49,340 bases of DNA from an uncultured Clostridia bacterium (GCA_947629005.1 CANRCD010000013.1:1-49340), one strand, 5' to 3'. Shown: positions 7,647-17,796, numbered from the stretch's first letter. Notes: generated from the letters alone by a model not told the origin. A program made the numbers and translations.

Positions 7647-8963
7647 TTACTCAAGGAAGCCCTTATAATGACGCATGAGCATCTGGCTTTCTATCTGCTT
7701 AACGGTCTCAAGGGCAACGCCTACGACGATGAGCAGGCTGGTACCGGTGAGGGCAAGCGAGCTGAGAGAGCCAAGGCTCGGGATACATTCGCTTATCACG
7801 ATGGGAAGCACGGCCACTATGCCCAAGAAGATGGCGCCCACAAGCGTAATTCTGCCGAGAACCTTATTGATATACTCGATGGTGGGCCTGCCGGGACGAA
7901 GGCCGGGAACCATGCCGTTGTTCTTCTTGATGTTGTTGGCCACCTCTACGGGGTTAAAGGTTATCGAGGTGTAGAAATAGGTGAAGCCAACAATCAGCAG
8001 GAAGTAGGCAAGGGGATAGAATATTCTGCTGACAAGTCCGCCGCCGCCGGTGATAAACCTTGCAACCGTCGCGAGCGCGCCCTGCTGGCGGCCGAACAGT
8101 GTGGCGATGGTAGCGGGGAACGTCATTATAGACATAGCGAAGATGATGGGGATAACGCCGGCCATAGCGACCTTTATCGGAATAAAGGTGCTCTGTCCGC
8201 CGTACATCTTCCTTCCGACAACGCGCTTGGCGTACTGTACGGGTATCCTGCGCTCAGCCTCGTTGACAAGCACAACGAAGGCGATAGAGGCGATAACGTA
8301 TATGGCGAGGGCGATAAGCCACCACCACTGGTTTTGACCGCCCGACATGAAGGACCTCCACGCGGAAACTATCATCGAAGGAATACGGCTTACAATACCG
8401 GCGAAAATCAGCATGGATATACCGTTGCCAATGCCCTTGCCGGTAATCTGCTCACCCAGCCACATAAGGAAGGATGTGCCGGCCGTAAAGGACACGATTA
8501 CCGTGAGCATAACAAGCCAGTTGGGGATACCGTCCACACTCATGAGAGCGCCGGCATTCTTCAGCGTCAGAGTCATGCCCCAAGACTGAAGGGCGGCAAG
8601 CGCAACCGTAAGGTAGCGGGTTATCTGAGTGATTTTCTTCCTTCCCTCCTCGCCTTCCTTGCTCATTCTTTCAAGAGCAGGGATGGCGACACAGAGAAGC
8701 TGCATAATAATTGAGCTGTTGATATAGGGCGTGATGGACATCGCGAAGATGGTCGCCTGAGAAAGGGCACCGCCGCCGAAAATATCCATCAGATTAAACA
8801 GGGTGTTCCCGCCCTGAGTGAGCGCGTCGCGAACCACGGCGGGATCAAGCCACGGAACGGGAATCACGCTGCCGAAGCGGAAAACGACAAGAAGGAACAG
8901 GGTGTAGAGGATCTTTTTGCGAAGATCGGGTATCTTCCACGCATTACGTATAGTTTCCAGCAC
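7647..8963 (-). CDS. secY: Preprotein translocase channel subunit SecY
   Basis: The channel of the Sec translocon, 438 residues with about ten membrane helices. It begins LETIRNAWKIPDLRKKILYT, has the plug-region pattern around NLMDIFGGGALSQATIFAMS and GITPYINSSIIMQLL-type residues in helix 2, and the conserved cytoplasmic loop near GLRPGRPTIEYINKVL. The start is GTG, one nucleotide after the rplO stop; GGAGGTG lies about 8 nt upstream, overlapping the end of rplO. It exports the signal-peptide proteins of this window, such as the PLC and SLH proteins. Confidence 0.98.
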   Translation of the reverse strand: MLETIRNAWKIPDLRKKILYTLFLLVVFRFGSVIPVPWLDPAVVRDALTQGGNTLFNLMDIFGGGALSQATIFAMSITPYINSSIIMQLLCVAIPALERMSKEGEEGRKKITQITRYLTVALAALQSWGMTLTLKNAGALMSVDGIPNWLVMLTVIVSFTAGTSFLMWLGEQITGKGIGNGISMLIFAGIVSRIPSMIVSAWRSFMSGGQNQWWWLIALAIYVIASIAFVVLVNEAERRIPVQYAKRVVGRKMYGGQSTFIPIKVAMAGVIPIIFAMSIMTFPATIATLFGRQQGALATVARFITGGGGLVSRIFYPLAYFLLIVGFTYFYTSITFNPVEVANNIKKNNGMVPGLRPGRPTIEYINKVLGRITLVGAIFLGIVAVLPIVISECIPSLGSLSSLALTGTSLLIVVGVALETVKQIESQMLMRHYKGFLE

Positions 8964-8964
8964 C

Positions 8965-9405
8965 TCAAAGCACCTCCACCTTACCGCCGGCAGCCGCTAT
9001 CTTATCGGCGGCGCCCTTGGTTACGCGGGCAACCTTGACAGTTACCTTCTTGGTTATCTCCCCTCTTCCGAGAACGACAACGCCGTCCTGAATTTTGGAG
9101 ATAACGCCGGCCTCCTTGAGGGCCGCGGCGTCAACGACGGCGCCGTCCTCAAAGCGGTTAAGCTCGGAAACGTTCACCTCGGTGTATTTCTTTGCGAAGA
9201 TATTCTTAAAGCCTCTCTTAGGCAAACGTCTGTATAAAGGCATCTGGCCGCCTTCAAAGCCGGGGCGTACTCCGCCGCCGCTGCGGGCGTTCTGGCCCTT
9301 GTGGCCGCGGCCGGCCGTTTTGCCGTTGCCCGTACCGGCGCCTCTGCCCTTTCTTTTAGCCTCGGTCTTGCTGCCGGGTGCGGGGCTAAGCTCATAGAGT
9401 TTCAT
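8965..9405 (-). CDS. rplO: 50S ribosomal protein L15
   Basis: Large-subunit assembly protein, 146 residues. The N-terminal extension that threads into 23S rRNA is clear: [20 protein letters not shown], then the Gly-rich [20 protein letters not shown] and [18 protein letters not shown]. The C-terminal globular part ends [20 protein letters not shown]. The ATG at 9405 follows AAGGAGGTG by 6 nt; an in-frame GTG three codons earlier lies inside that site. It lies between rpmD and secY. Confidence 0.98.
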   Translation of the reverse strand: MKLYELSPAPGSKTEAKRKGRGAGTGNGKTAGRGHKGQNARSGGGVRPGFEGGQMPLYRRLPKRGFKNIFAKKYTEVNVSELNRFEDGAVVDAAALKEAGVISKIQDGVVVLGRGEITKKVTVKVARVTKGAADKIAAAGGKVEVL

Positions 9406-9419
9406 TTGCCACACCTCCT

Positions 9420-9599
9420 TCAGTTTTCTTCAACGGTTACAAGGTGGCATACCTTGTTTAACATACCCCTGATCTGGGGAGTGTCGTTCATCACTTTCAC
9501 GTCGCGGATCTTTTTAAGACCAAGAGCCTTAACGGTAGCGATCTGATCGGCTTTGCGGCCGATGGTGCTTTTCACAAGCGTAACTTTAAGCTGTGCCAC
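9420..9599 (-). CDS. rpmD: 50S ribosomal protein L30
   Basis: Small large-subunit protein of 59 residues read from a GTG start. It begins (M)[18 protein letters not shown] and has the family core [20 protein letters not shown], then [15 protein letters not shown] and TGA. GGAGGAG lies about 7 nt upstream. It is in its canonical place between rpsE and rplO. There is no plausible ATG in frame, so GTG is the start. Confidence 0.96.
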   Translation of the reverse strand: MAQLKVTLVKSTIGRKADQIATVKALGLKKIRDVKVMNDTPQIRGMLNKVCHLVTVEEN

Positions 9600-9612
9600 G
9601 TCGATCTCCTCC

Positions 9613-10131
9613 TTACAGCTCTTCTACGGCCTTGCCCCTGAGACGAGCCACTTCTTCGGCGTTCTTAAGGGTCGAAAGACCGGTTATGGTTGCTCTTACA
9701 ACATTGGTAGGGTTGTTGCTGCGCAGGCACTTTGTGCGGACATTCTTAATGCCGCAGGCCTCCATGACCGCACGCACGCTGCCGCCGGCGATAACGCCGG
9801 TACCTTCCTTGGCGGGCTTAAGGAGAACTCTCCCCGCGCCGTACTCGCCGATTATATCATGAGGTATGGTACCCTCGACAAGGGGGACGGAAATCATATT
9901 TTTCTTCGCGTCCTCAATTCCCTTGCGAATGGCGTCGGGAACCTCGGTGGCCTTGCCAAGGCCGCAGCCAACCTTGCCCTTGCCGTCGCCTACGACAACC
10001 AACGCGCTGAAGCGCATGGTGCGGCCGCCCTTGACGGTCTTGGCAACACGGTTGATCCTTACGACTTTTTCAATTATGTCCATGTCCGCAGCGTCTCTCC
10101 TGCGGTCGTTTCTTTCTGAACGCTCTGCCAT
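9613..10131 (-). CDS. rpsE: 30S ribosomal protein S5
   Basis: Small-subunit protein at the mRNA entry site, important for decoding accuracy, 172 residues. The double-stranded-RNA-binding-like N domain shows [20 protein letters not shown], then [19 protein letters not shown]. The C domain shows [20 protein letters not shown] and [16 protein letters not shown]. The spectinomycin-contact loop (residues near Val-Lys-Gly-Gly) has the usual sequence. The acidic, arginine-rich N-terminus is typical. It is in the standard spc order, between rplR and rpmD. Confidence 0.98.
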   Translation of the reverse strand: MAERSERNDRRRDAADMDIIEKVVRINRVAKTVKGGRTMRFSALVVVGDGKGKVGCGLGKATEVPDAIRKGIEDAKKNMISVPLVEGTIPHDIIGEYGAGRVLLKPAKEGTGVIAGGSVRAVMEACGIKNVRTKCLRSNNPTNVVRATITGLSTLKNAEEVARLRGKAVEEL

Positions 10132-10149
10132 TGTTTCCTTCCTCCTTTC

Positions 10150-10506
10150 TTAGAACTCAAGTCCGCCCTCGCGGGCGCCGGCGGCCAGCTCGGCCACACG
10201 TCCGTGGTAGATATAGCCGCCGCGGTCAAATACGACCTCGGTTATGCCGGCGGCCTTAGCCTTTTCGGCCACCATTTTGCCTACCTTGTTGGCGGCTTCC
10301 TTGTTGCCGCCGTATTCACCCTTGAGCTCAAGACTGGAGGCGGACACAAGAGTCGTGCCCTTTTCGTCGTCGATGATCTGGGCATATATATTGTTAAGAC
10401 TTCTAAACACGTTAAGACGAGGCCGCTGAGCGGTTCCCGCAACCTTGTTGCGAATGCGGCGATGTCTTTTTAATCTTGCCTTATTGCTGTTGGGCTTATT
10501 AATCAT
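10150..10506 (-). CDS. rplR: 50S ribosomal protein L18
   Basis: Binds 5S rRNA together with L5, 118 residues. The basic N-terminus [20 protein letters not shown] is followed by the fold with [20 protein letters not shown] and the C-terminal signature [23 protein letters not shown]. Length and both ends match the family. It starts 17 nt after rplF. Confidence 0.98.
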   Translation of the reverse strand: MINKPNSNKARLKRHRRIRNKVAGTAQRPRLNVFRSLNNIYAQIIDDEKGTTLVSASSLELKGEYGGNKEAANKVGKMVAEKAKAAGITEVVFDRGGYIYHGRVAELAAGAREGGLEF

Positions 10507-10523
10507 CTCGCCAATCTCCTCTC

Positions 10524-11072
10524 TTACTTCTTAGCCTTGCCGGCCTTGCCTTCCTTGCGGATAATGTGCTCGGAAACGTACTTTATGCCCTTGCCCTTGT
10601 AAGGCTCGGGAGGTCTCTTTTCGCGAATTTCGGCGGCCACCTGACCGACCACCTGCTTATCCGCGCCCTTAACGATTATGCTTGTCTGAGAGGGGCACTC
10701 GATGGTTATGCCCTCGACGGGAGCATACTCAACATTGTGCGAATAGCCGAGGTTCATAACGAGGGTTTTGCCCTGCATCTGAGCCCTGTAGCCTACGCCG
10801 TTGATCTCAAGTTCCTTGGAAAAGCCGTTGGTTACGCCCTCGACCATGTTGTGCAGCAGGCTTCTGGTGAGGCCGTGCAGGCTCTTGTGAGCCTTGTCCT
10901 CGCTTGGACGCTGAACAACCAGCTCGGAGCCCTCCTGCTTGATAATCATATCAGCGTGAAGCTGCTTCTGAAGCGTGCCCTTGGGGCCCTTGACCGTAAC
11001 CAGATTGCCGTCGGCTATCTCAACGGTAACGCCGGCGGGGACTGTTATAGGCATTCTTCCTATTCTTGACAT
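10524..11072 (-). CDS. rplF: 50S ribosomal protein L6
   Basis: Large-subunit protein near the sarcin-ricin loop and factor-binding site, 182 residues. The start [19 protein letters not shown] is typical. Two related alpha-beta domains follow, the second ending in the signature [20 protein letters not shown], with a lysine-rich tail. It is positioned between rpsH and rplR. Confidence 0.98.
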   Translation of the reverse strand: MSRIGRMPITVPAGVTVEIADGNLVTVKGPKGTLQKQLHADMIIKQEGSELVVQRPSEDKAHKSLHGLTRSLLHNMVEGVTNGFSKELEINGVGYRAQMQGKTLVMNLGYSHNVEYAPVEGITIECPSQTSIIVKGADKQVVGQVAAEIREKRPPEPYKGKGIKYVSEHIIRKEGKAGKAKK

Positions 11073-11096
11073 AATTTCACCACCTAATTCCCTTTC

Positions 11097-11495
11097 TTAC
11101 CAAACAAATGCGAGCACTTCGCCGCCGACCTGTTCGGCCCTTGCCCTTTTGTCTGTCATAACGCCCTTGGACGTTGAAACTATCGCTATGCCGAGGCCCT
11201 TGTATACGGAGGGAATCTCCTCCTTGCCGGCGTAAACCCTGAGGCCGGGCTTGGAAATCCTCCTGAGGCCGGAAATTACCTTTTCGTTATTGGCGCCGTA
11301 CTTGAGGACGATGTGTATCATGCCCTGCTTTCCGTCGTCTACTATCTCATAGCTTTTGATGTAGCCCTCGTCCAGAAGAATCTGCGCAATGGCCTTCTTC
11401 ATATTGGAAACGGGAACATCGACAGCCTTATGCTTCGCCGAGTTGGCGTTACGTATTCTCGTAAGCATGTCGGCGATAGGATCTGTGATTTGCAT
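11097..11495 (-). CDS. rpsH: 30S ribosomal protein S8
   Basis: Primary 16S rRNA-binding protein in the central domain, 132 residues. It has the N-terminal [20 protein letters not shown] and the C-terminal signature [20 protein letters not shown], then GEVLAFVW. In enterobacteria S8 represses the spc operon through a site near rplE; no equivalent hairpin was recognised here. It lies between rpsN and rplF, with AGGAGG just before the ATG. Confidence 0.98.
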   Translation of the reverse strand: MQITDPIADMLTRIRNANSAKHKAVDVPVSNMKKAIAQILLDEGYIKSYEIVDDGKQGMIHIVLKYGANNEKVISGLRRISKPGLRVYAGKEEIPSVYKGLGIAIVSTSKGVMTDKRARAEQVGGEVLAFVW

Positions 11496-11524
11496 GAGTA
11501 AACCTCCTTTTCCAAAAGCTTATT

Positions 11525-11710
11525 TTACCAGCTTGCCTTTTTCACGCCGGGGATTTGTCCCTTATAGGCCAGCTCGCGGAAGCAGATACGGCACACGCCG
11601 TACTTACGAAGATAACCGTGGGGCCTTCCGCAGATTTTGCACCTGTTGTAGGAGCGAGTGCTGAACTTGGGCGCTTTCTGCTGCTTTAATACCATAGATT
11701 TTCTTGCCAT
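11525..11710 (-). CDS. rpsN: 30S ribosomal protein S14, zinc-binding type Z
   Basis: Short zinc-ribbon form of S14, 61 residues, with ligands CKIC at about residues 24-27 and CRIC at about 40-43. The C-terminus [18 protein letters not shown] is the family signature. This zinc-dependent form is normally encoded in the spc operon of Gram-positive bacteria, and a zinc-free paralogue may exist elsewhere. It lies between rplE and rpsH. Confidence 0.98.
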   Translation of the reverse strand: MARKSMVLKQQKAPKFSTRSYNRCKICGRPHGYLRKYGVCRICFRELAYKGQIPGVKKASW

Positions 11711-11724
11711 CTTCTTTTACCTCC

Positions 11725-12267
11725 TTAGCTTCTGGTAAAGGGCGCGCCGAGAAGAGTGAGCAGCTCGCGGGCCTCTTCGTCTGTGTTAGCCGTGGTAACA
11801 AATATGATATCCATACCCCTGATCTTGTCAATCTTGTCGTAGTCTATCTCAGGGAAGATGAGCTGTTCCTTGATGCCCATGGAGTAGTTTCCGCGGCCGT
11901 CAAAGGAATTGGGGTTTATGCCCCTGAAGTCGCGCACGCGGGGGAGCGCAACATTGAAAAGGCGGTCAAGAAATTCGTACATCTTATCGCCGCGCAGCGT
12001 CACCTTAACGCCTATGCTCATGCCCTGACGAATCTTAAAGTTGGCAACGCTCTTCTTTGCCTTCGTCACAACGGGCTTTTGGCCGGTGATAGCCGCAAGG
12101 TCGCTCATGGCGGCGTCGATAACCTTGGGGTTATCCTTCGCCTCGCCCAGACCTATATTCAAAACTATTTTTTCAAGCTTGGGGATTTGCATTACGCTCT
12201 TGTAGCCGAACTTCTTAAAGAGAGCGGGTGCAACTTCCTCGGTATAAAGCGTTTTTAATGTGGACAT
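11725..12267 (-). CDS. rplE: 50S ribosomal protein L5
   Basis: 5S rRNA-binding protein of the central protuberance that contacts P-site tRNA, 180 residues. It shows [20 protein letters not shown], the [19 protein letters not shown] segment, [13 protein letters not shown] and the C-terminal [20 protein letters not shown]. All are standard. It lies between rplX and rpsN with AGGAGG upstream. Confidence 0.98.
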   Translation of the reverse strand: MSTLKTLYTEEVAPALFKKFGYKSVMQIPKLEKIVLNIGLGEAKDNPKVIDAAMSDLAAITGQKPVVTKAKKSVANFKIRQGMSIGVKVTLRGDKMYEFLDRLFNVALPRVRDFRGINPNSFDGRGNYSMGIKEQLIFPEIDYDKIDKIRGMDIIFVTTANTDEEARELLTLLGAPFTRS

Positions 12268-12284
12268 ATAAGCTGCCTCCTTTC

Positions 12285-12611
12285 TTACTTATCGAAGTTT
12301 TCGCCGCACTTCTTGCAAACCCTTACCTTGCTGCCGTCGCTCAGAACGGTGTAGCCGATTCTGGTGGGCTTTTGGCACTTGTCGCATACGTGCATAACAT
12401 TGGTGGCGTTTATGGCGGCTTCCTGATGGATTATTCCGCCAATATCGCCTTGGCGGCGGGGCTTTTTGTGCTTTGTCGCCATATTGACGCCTTCAATCAC
12501 AACGCGGCCTTTTGCGGTGTCCACGCTGAGCACCTTGCCCTTTTTGCCCTTATCCTCGCCGGTCACGACCATGACGACGTCATTCTTCTTTATATGAATG
12601 TTCTTACTCAT
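12285..12611 (-). CDS. rplX: 50S ribosomal protein L24
   Basis: Assembly initiator of the large subunit, 108 residues. The KOW motif [14 protein letters not shown] is near the N-terminus, followed by the family core [20 protein letters not shown]. The C-terminal half carries two CxxC pairs (CDKC and CKKC), a zinc-ribbon arrangement seen in some bacterial L24. The ATG at 12611 is preceded by GGAGGAAAGG; an earlier in-frame ATG lies within that site and is rejected. Confidence 0.97.
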   Translation of the reverse strand: MSKNIHIKKNDVVMVVTGEDKGKKGKVLSVDTAKGRVVIEGVNMATKHKKPRRQGDIGGIIHQEAAINATNVMHVCDKCQKPTRIGYTVLSDGSKVRVCKKCGENFDK

Positions 12612-12625
12612 TGCCTTTCCTCCCA

Positions 12626-12994
12626 TTAAAGAACCTCGGGGGCAAGGGAAAGGATCTTCATATATTCGTGATCTCTCAATTCTCTTGCGACCGGTCCGAA
12701 AATACGGGTGCCTCTGGGGTTTTTGTCCTCGCGGATGATGACCGCGGCGTTTTCGTCGAACTTAATGTAGGTGCCGTCGGCTCTGTGCACGCCCTTCTTG
12801 CTGCGCACGATCACGGCCTTGACCACATCGCCCTTCTTTACCATGCCGCCGGGAGCTGCCTTCTTAACGGAAGCAACTATAACATCACCAATATTGCCAT
12901 ATCTCCTAAGGGAGCCGCCCAGCACGCGGATGCACATAAGCTCCTTCGCGCCGGTGTTGTCGGCAACCTTCAACATAGTCTGCTGTTGGATCAT
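12626..12994 (-). CDS. rplN: 50S ribosomal protein L14
   Basis: Large-subunit protein at the subunit interface, 122 residues, the standard length. It has [20 protein letters not shown], the core [20 protein letters not shown] and the end [20 protein letters not shown]. It lies between rpsQ and rplX, 31 nt after rpsQ. Confidence 0.99.
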   Translation of the reverse strand: MIQQQTMLKVADNTGAKELMCIRVLGGSLRRYGNIGDVIVASVKKAAPGGMVKKGDVVKAVIVRSKKGVHRADGTYIKFDENAAVIIREDKNPRGTRIFGPVARELRDHEYMKILSLAPEVL

Positions 12995-13028
12995 GTATTA
13001 TTCACTCCTTCTTAACCGAGAAACGCGC

Positions 13029-13286
13029 TTACTTCGCCTTCTCAACTATTTCCACAAGTCTCCATCTCTTGTCGCGGCTGAGGGGACGTGTCTCCATAAC
13101 GCGAACGCGGTCGCCCACGCCGCAGGCGTTCTCCTCGTCGTGCGCCTTGAGCTTAACGGTTCTCTTAACTACCTTACCGTAGAGAGGGTGCTTAACGCTG
13201 TCCTGAATTGCCACAACGATGGTCTTATCCATCTTGTCGCTGACAACAGTGCCGATCCTTACCTTGCGATAATTTCTTTCGGACAT
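13029..13286 (-). CDS. rpsQ: 30S ribosomal protein S17
   Basis: Early-assembling 16S rRNA-binding protein with an OB fold, 85 residues. It has [20 protein letters not shown], the basic [20 protein letters not shown] and the end [19 protein letters not shown]. Length and motifs are typical. It is placed between rpmC and rplN. Confidence 0.98.
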   Translation of the reverse strand: MSERNYRKVRIGTVVSDKMDKTIVVAIQDSVKHPLYGKVVKRTVKLKAHDEENACGVGDRVRVMETRPLSRDKRWRLVEIVEKAK

Positions 13287-13307
13287 AATATCTTCTCCTT
13301 TCTACGC

Positions 13308-13508
13308 TTACTGCCGCTCCGCGAGCTGCTTCTCGCGGATGACCGTGCTTACTCTGGCTATATCCTTCTTTGTGAGCGCGATTTTCATGGGGTTATCGAG
13401 TTGATTTGTCGCGTGCTGGAATCTGAGGTTGAAAAGCTCCTTTTTGAGGTCCGCGAGCTTCGCCTGCAATTCCTCCGCGGTCAAATCACGGATTTCGTTA
13501 ATTTTCAT
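13308..13508 (-). CDS. rpmC: 50S ribosomal protein L29
   Basis: Small helical protein near the exit tunnel that helps dock trigger factor and SRP, 66 residues. It has [20 protein letters not shown], the signature [20 protein letters not shown] and the C-terminal helix [19 protein letters not shown]. Its start overlaps the end of rplP by 11 nt, suggesting translational coupling. Confidence 0.98.
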   Translation of the reverse strand: MKINEIRDLTAEELQAKLADLKKELFNLRFQHATNQLDNPMKIALTKKDIARVSTVIREKQLAERQ

Positions 13509-13938
13509 TAGCTTCAGCCTCCGTTTCCTGGTTTTCGCGGGCGACGAACTTGCACTTCACGGGAAGCTTGTGCATGGCCAGACGGAGCGCTTCGCGGGCA
13601 ATATCCTCGCTGACGCCACCTATCTCGAACATTACCCTGCCGGGCTTTACTACCGCCACCCAATACTCGGGAGAGCCCTTACCGGAGCCCATTCGCGTTT
13701 CGGCGGGCTTTTCGGTGATGGGCTTGTCGGGGAATATCTTTATCCAAACCTGACCGCCGCGCTTGGTGTAACGCGTCATGGCGATACGGGCGGCCTCAAT
13801 CTGATTGCTGGTAATCCACGCGGGCTCCAGCGCCTGAAGGCCGTACTCGCCGTAGGTCACGGTGTTGCCGCGGCTGGCCTTGCCGGTCATGCGGCCGCGG
13901 AACTGCTTTCTGTGCTTAACTCTTTTGGGCATTAACAT
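13498..13938 (-). CDS. rplP: 50S ribosomal protein L16
   Basis: Large-subunit protein at the base of the A-site finger, 146 residues. It begins [20 protein letters not shown] and has the core [20 protein letters not shown] and the end [19 protein letters not shown]. An acidic tail (ETEAEANEN) makes it slightly longer than average. The ATG at 13938 shares a nucleotide with the rpsC stop (TAATG), so the genes are coupled; the upstream in-frame extension lies inside rpsC and is rejected. Confidence 0.97.
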   Translation of the reverse strand: MLMPKRVKHRKQFRGRMTGKASRGNTVTYGEYGLQALEPAWITSNQIEAARIAMTRYTKRGGQVWIKIFPDKPITEKPAETRMGSGKGSPEYWVAVVKPGRVMFEIGGVSEDIAREALRLAMHKLPVKCKFVARENQETEAEANEN

Positions 13939-14603
13939 TACTTGCGTCCCCCTTCCTTGGACTGCTTCTTGCTTTCGGGGAGAATTTCGCCCTTGTATAT
14001 CCAAACCTTGCAGCCGATTTTGCCGTAGGTGGTGTTAGCCTCGGCAAAGCCGTAGTCGATATCGGCGCGAAGCGTTTGCAGGGGAATCGTACCCTCGTGA
14101 TACTGCTCTACTCTGGCGATCTCGGCGCCGCCCAGACGGCCAGAGCACATCGTCTTGATACCCTTGGCGCCAAATCTCATGCTTCCGCGCATAGCGCCCT
14201 TCATGGCGCGGCGGAAGGAAACGCGCTTCTCAAGCTGAGCCGCTATGCCCTCGGCAACAAGCTGAGCGCTGAGCTCGGGCTGCTTAATCTCGGCAATGTT
14301 GATATACACCTGCTTGTCGGTCAGCTTCTGAACTTCCTTCTTCAGCTTCTCGATGTTCTCGCCCTTGGGGCCTATAACAAGGCCGGGCTTGGCGGTGTGA
14401 ATGGTTATGCGTATGGTGTTGGCCTTCTTTTCAATCTCGGTCCTTGAAACGCCTACGCTGTAAAGCTTTTTCTTAAGGAACTCGCGGATTCTGTAGTCCT
14501 CAACGAGGTTATCGCCGAATGCGCCGTCGGCGGCGTACCATCTGGAGTCCCAATCCTTGATAATACCTACTCTTATACCGTGGGGATTAACTTTCTGACC
14601 CAT
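13938..14603 (-). CDS. rpsC: 30S ribosomal protein S3
   Basis: Small-subunit head protein at the mRNA entry tunnel with helicase activity, 221 residues. It begins [20 protein letters not shown]. The KH-type RNA-binding domain shows [14 protein letters not shown] with GPKG as the GxxG loop, and the C-terminal domain shows [20 protein letters not shown]. The family pattern is complete, with a short basic tail. It lies between rplV and rplP. Confidence 0.99.
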   Translation of the reverse strand: MGQKVNPHGIRVGIIKDWDSRWYAADGAFGDNLVEDYRIREFLKKKLYSVGVSRTEIEKKANTIRITIHTAKPGLVIGPKGENIEKLKKEVQKLTDKQVYINIAEIKQPELSAQLVAEGIAAQLEKRVSFRRAMKGAMRGSMRFGAKGIKTMCSGRLGGAEIARVEQYHEGTIPLQTLRADIDYGFAEANTTYGKIGCKVWIYKGEILPESKKQSKEGGRK

Positions 14604-14616
14604 AACTACGCCTCCC

Positions 14617-14964
14617 TTACTCTTTCTCTTTTACAACGACTGTAATGTGACTGGTTCGCTTCATGATGCGGTACGCGCGGCCCTTGTCTCTGGGGCGGAT
14701 ACGCTTGAGAGTGGGGCCCTCGTTGGCGTAGATCTCGGATATATAAAGATCGTCCCTGCTCATGCCGAAATTGTTTTCGGCATTGGCCACGGCGCTGCCG
14801 AGAAGCTTTATCAAAAGCTCGCTGGCGGCCTTGGGGGTGTTATAGAGAATACCCATAGCTTCGGCGACAGGCTTATTTCTGATAAGGTCGTTTACAATGT
14901 TGACTTTTCTGGGCGAGATACGCGCGTAGCGCAGCACGGCCCTGGCTTCTTTCTTAGCCTCCAT
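14617..14964 (-). CDS. rplV: 50S ribosomal protein L22
   Basis: Large-subunit protein whose beta hairpin lines the exit tunnel, 115 residues. It has [20 protein letters not shown], the helix region [20 protein letters not shown] and the C-terminal [20 protein letters not shown], which forms the tunnel loop. The ATG at 14964 follows AAGGAGG by about 8 nt; in-frame sequence further upstream overlaps rpsS and is rejected. Confidence 0.98.
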   Translation of the reverse strand: MEAKKEARAVLRYARISPRKVNIVNDLIRNKPVAEAMGILYNTPKAASELLIKLLGSAVANAENNFGMSRDDLYISEIYANEGPTLKRIRPRDKGRAYRIMKRTSHITVVVKEKE

Positions 14965-14992
14965 GTGTTTATCCTCCTTACTAATTTCGCTC

Positions 14993-15265
14993 TCACTTAG
15001 AGCTCTTGGAGCCCTGATGCCCCTTGAAGGTTCTGGTGGGGGCAAATTCGCCGAGCTTGTGGCCCACCATGTCTTCGGTAACGTAAACGGGAACGTGCTT
15101 GCGCCCGTCGTGAACCGCTATAGTGTGGCCGACGAATTCGGGGAATATGGTGGAGCTGCGGGACCATGTTTTGAGGACGCGCTTCTCGCCCGCTTCGTTC
15201 ATAGCCTCAACTCTTGCCAAAAGCTTGGGCTCCACAAAGGGGCCTTTCTTCAAAGATCTGCTCAT
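14993..15265 (-). CDS. rpsS: 30S ribosomal protein S19
   Basis: Small-subunit head protein that forms a complex with S13, 90 residues. It begins [20 protein letters not shown] and has [20 protein letters not shown] and the end [19 protein letters not shown]. It is of standard length, between rplB and rplV. Confidence 0.99.
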   Translation of the reverse strand: MSRSLKKGPFVEPKLLARVEAMNEAGEKRVLKTWSRSSTIFPEFVGHTIAVHDGRKHVPVYVTEDMVGHKLGEFAPTRTFKGHQGSKSSK

Positions 15266-15282
15266 ATTCTCATTCCTTTCCG

Positions 15283-16116
15283 TTACTTCTGCTTGCGGCT
15301 CTTAACGATGAACTTGTTGGAAGCCTTCTTATGCTTTCTCGTCTTAAGACCGAGCGCCGGCTTACCCCAAGGGGTAACGGGAGAAGGCATACCGACGGGC
15401 GACTTGCCCTCGCCGCCGCCGTGGGGATGGTCGTTGGGATTCATAACAACGCCGCGTACGGTGGGTCTCCAGCCCATGTGGCGCTTGCGGCCGGCGCTGC
15501 CGAGATTGATGTTCTCGTGGTCAAGATTGCCGACCTGCCCTACCGTAGCCTTGCACACAAGGCTTATCATGCGAACCTCGCCGCTGGGAAGGCGAACCTG
15601 AGCGTACTTGCCCTCCTTCGCCATGAGCTGGGCCGCCGCGCCCGCCGCGCGGACAAGCTGAGCGCCCTTACCGGGCTGAATCTCGATGTTGTGGATGATG
15701 GTGCCGACGGGAATATTGGCGAGGGGAAGGGAGTTGCCGGGACGGATGTCCGCGTGCTCGCCGTTTTCAATAACGTCGCCGACCTTAATTCCCTCGGGGG
15801 CGATGATGTATTTCTTCTCGCCGTCGTCATAGAGCACAAGGGCGATGTTGGCGCTTCTGTTGGGGTCGTACTCGATGGTCTGAACCGTGGCGTTCACGCC
15901 CGCCTTGCCGCGCTTAAAGTCGATGACTCTGTACTTTCTTTTAACGCCGCCGCCGCGGTGACGAACGGTTATCCTGCCGTAGCTGTTGCGGCCGGCCTTG
16001 CTCTTGAGGGGCTCAAGGAGAGAGCGCTCGGGGGTGGAGGCGGTTATCTCCTCGAAGGTGGAAACCGTCATGCCTCTGCGAGCGGGCGATGTGGGTTTAT
16101 ACTTCTTTATTGCCAT
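15283..16116 (-). CDS. rplB: 50S ribosomal protein L2
   Basis: Largest core protein of the 50S subunit, needed for subunit joining and peptidyl transfer, 277 residues. It begins [20 protein letters not shown] and has the RNA-binding segment [20 protein letters not shown]. The C-terminal region carries the invariant histidine in [18 protein letters not shown] and the tail SRKQK. The organisation is typical and complete, between rplW and rpsS. Confidence 0.99.
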   Translation of the reverse strand: MAIKKYKPTSPARRGMTVSTFEEITASTPERSLLEPLKSKAGRNSYGRITVRHRGGGVKRKYRVIDFKRGKAGVNATVQTIEYDPNRSANIALVLYDDGEKKYIIAPEGIKVGDVIENGEHADIRPGNSLPLANIPVGTIIHNIEIQPGKGAQLVRAAGAAAQLMAKEGKYAQVRLPSGEVRMISLVCKATVGQVGNLDHENINLGSAGRKRHMGWRPTVRGVVMNPNDHPHGGGEGKSPVGMPSPVTPWGKPALGLKTRKHKKASNKFIVKSRKQK

Positions 16117-16136
16117 TGTGTGTCACTCTCCTTTTC

Positions 16137-16427
16137 TTACATAAGGCCGTCAAAGAATTCGATGGTCTTGCTGTTTTCGGTCAGCTTGACTATCGCTTTC
16201 TTCCAGTCGGGCCTTTTGCCGGAGTTGACGCCCATGCGCTTGATCTTGCCAAGCATACGCATAGTCGTCACCTTCTCGACCTTTACGCCGAAGATCTCCT
16301 CTACGGCCTTCTTTATCTCGATTTTGTTGGCGTCCGCGGCCACCTCGAAGGTATACTTGCGGTCGGCCATCTGGTCCATGGATTTTTCTGTTATTATCGG
16401 CTTTTTAACGATTTCGTAAGCATTCAT
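16137..16427 (-). CDS. rplW: 50S ribosomal protein L23
   Basis: Tunnel-exit protein that docks trigger factor and SRP, 96 residues from the ATG at 16427. It has [20 protein letters not shown], the family core [20 protein letters not shown] and the region [20 protein letters not shown]. The ATG overlaps the rplD stop (TGATG). A GTG one codon earlier (16430) is also possible and has better spacing from AGGAGG, so the N-terminus is uncertain by one residue. Confidence 0.96.
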   Translation of the reverse strand: MNAYEIVKKPIITEKSMDQMADRKYTFEVAADANKIEIKKAVEEIFGVKVEKVTTMRMLGKIKRMGVNSGKRPDWKKAIVKLTENSKTIEFFDGLM

Positions 16428-17050
16428 CACGCATATACCTCCTCAAGCTTCTGGAGGGCGTCCTTAGCGAGCACCAGCTTGTCATGGCCGAGAATCGCGT
16501 ATACGTTCAGCATACCAACATAGGAGGCGTCGACGCCGGCGATGTTTCTGGCGGAAAGATACACGTTCTTTTCCATATCGGCTGTCACGATAAGAGCCTT
16601 TTCGCTGACCTCCATGCCCTTGAGCATGGCGGCTATGGTCTTGGTCTTGGCTTCGTCCATTTTGAGCTCGTCCACAACAAGTACGGCGTCTTCGGCGGCT
16701 TTGCTGCTGAGTGCGCTCACCATGGCGAGCCTTTTTACCTTCTTATTAAGGGTGTAGGAATAATCTCTGGGCTTGGGGCCGAGGGCTACGCCGCCCTTCG
16801 TCCACTGAGGAGCCCTTGTGGAGCCCTGTCTCGCGCGGCCGGTGCCCTTCTGGCGGTAAGGCTTTTTGCCGCCGCCGCTGACCTCGGTGCGGGTCTTGGT
16901 GCTCTGGGTGCCCTGCCGCTGGTTGGCAAGGTAATTGACAACGGTGTCGTGAAGGACGTACTTGTTTACCTCGGCGCCAAAGATAGCTTCGTTAAGCTCT
17001 ACTTCGCCGATTTTGCCGCCCTGCATATTATACAATGCTGCTTTAGGCAT
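16427..17050 (-). CDS. rplD: 50S ribosomal protein L4
   Basis: Large-subunit protein with a long loop lining the tunnel constriction, 207 residues. The loop is visible as [20 protein letters not shown] then [20 protein letters not shown]. The C-terminal part shows the usual [20 protein letters not shown]. In enterobacteria L4 represses the S10 operon through its leader; this operon also has a long structured leader, though its sequence does not resemble the E. coli one. It overlaps rplW. Confidence 0.98.
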   Translation of the reverse strand: MPKAALYNMQGGKIGEVELNEAIFGAEVNKYVLHDTVVNYLANQRQGTQSTKTRTEVSGGGKKPYRQKGTGRARQGSTRAPQWTKGGVALGPKPRDYSYTLNKKVKRLAMVSALSSKAAEDAVLVVDELKMDEAKTKTIAAMLKGMEVSEKALIVTADMEKNVYLSARNIAGVDASYVGMLNVYAILGHDKLVLAKDALQKLEEVYA

Positions 17051-17076
17051 TTATAAGCATCTCCTTTCCGTGGCAC

Positions 17077-17709
17077 TTAAGCCTTAACTGTGTTCTTAAC
17101 GGTAACGATCCCGCCTCTGGGGCCGGGAACAGCGCCGCGAACCAGGATGAGATTTCTCTCGGTATCAACCTTAACGACGTCAAGGTTCAGAACGGTAACT
17201 CTTTCGGCGCCCATGTGACCGGGCAGCTTCTTGCCCTTCATAACTCTCGAAGGAGTTGAGCATGCGCCCATGGAGCCGGGATGGCGGTGAACCGGACCGG
17301 TACCGTGGGTTTCCTTCAGGCGGTGTGTGCCCCAGCGCTTGATAACGCCGGCGTAGCCCTTACCTTTGCTGGTGCCCGTAACATCAACCTTGTCTCCCTC
17401 GGCAAAAACGTCGCACTTGATTTCGTCGCCGGGGTTAAGGGCGCTCACGTCGTCGAGGCGCAGCTCCTTAAGCACCTTGCGCACGCTCACGCCGCTCTTT
17501 TTGAAGTGGCCGAGCTCGGGCTTGTTGGAGCGGCGTTCCTTTTTCTCGCCGAAGCCCACCTGAACGGCCTCATAGCCGTCGATTTCAAGGGTTTTCTTCT
17601 GAACCACGGGGCAGGGGCCGGCCTCGATAACGGTAACCGGAACAAGCCTTCCCGCAGCGTCGAAAATCTGTGTCATACCGATTTTCTTGCCAATGATTGC
17701 CTTCTGCAT
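17077..17709 (-). CDS. rplC: 50S ribosomal protein L3
   Basis: Large-subunit assembly protein reaching towards the peptidyl transferase centre, 210 residues. It begins [20 protein letters not shown] and has the signature region around [20 protein letters not shown]. The central loop is slightly unusual: [20 protein letters not shown] stands where most bacteria have a THGS-type sequence. The end GRVRN-like region is replaced by [15 protein letters not shown]. An 87-nt gap with two hairpins separates it from rpsJ. Confidence 0.97.
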   Translation of the reverse strand: MQKAIIGKKIGMTQIFDAAGRLVPVTVIEAGPCPVVQKKTLEIDGYEAVQVGFGEKKERRSNKPELGHFKKSGVSVRKVLKELRLDDVSALNPGDEIKCDVFAEGDKVDVTGTSKGKGYAGVIKRWGTHRLKETHGTGPVHRHPGSMGACSTPSRVMKGKKLPGHMGAERVTVLNLDVVKVDTERNLILVRGAVPGPRGGIVTVKNTVKA

Positions 17710-17796
17710 ATAATTGTCCTCCTTTATGGTTATTGGTTGACCGCACCGCGGCCAACATCACCCGACAAGTCCCTTGGGACTTAAATCAAAGGTTTT
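17710..17796 (-). promoter_or_regulatory. Hairpin-bearing spacer between rpsJ and rplC
   Basis: This 87-nt spacer is one of the longer gaps in the superoperon. It contains a perfect hairpin at 17767-17782 (arms AAGTCCC and GGGACTT) and a second stem (arms GTTGGCCGC and GCGGTCAAC, one G-U pair). Neither has a T run. They could stabilise or process the transcript or bind a ribosomal protein (inference). Confidence 0.4.

Noticed and set aside
6999-8714. Long open frame of 571 codons on the plus strand opposite secY and adk
   Set aside because: It lies opposite two certain essential genes, has no ribosome binding site, and its His/Asp/Gly-rich sequence looks like a GC-rich antisense frame.
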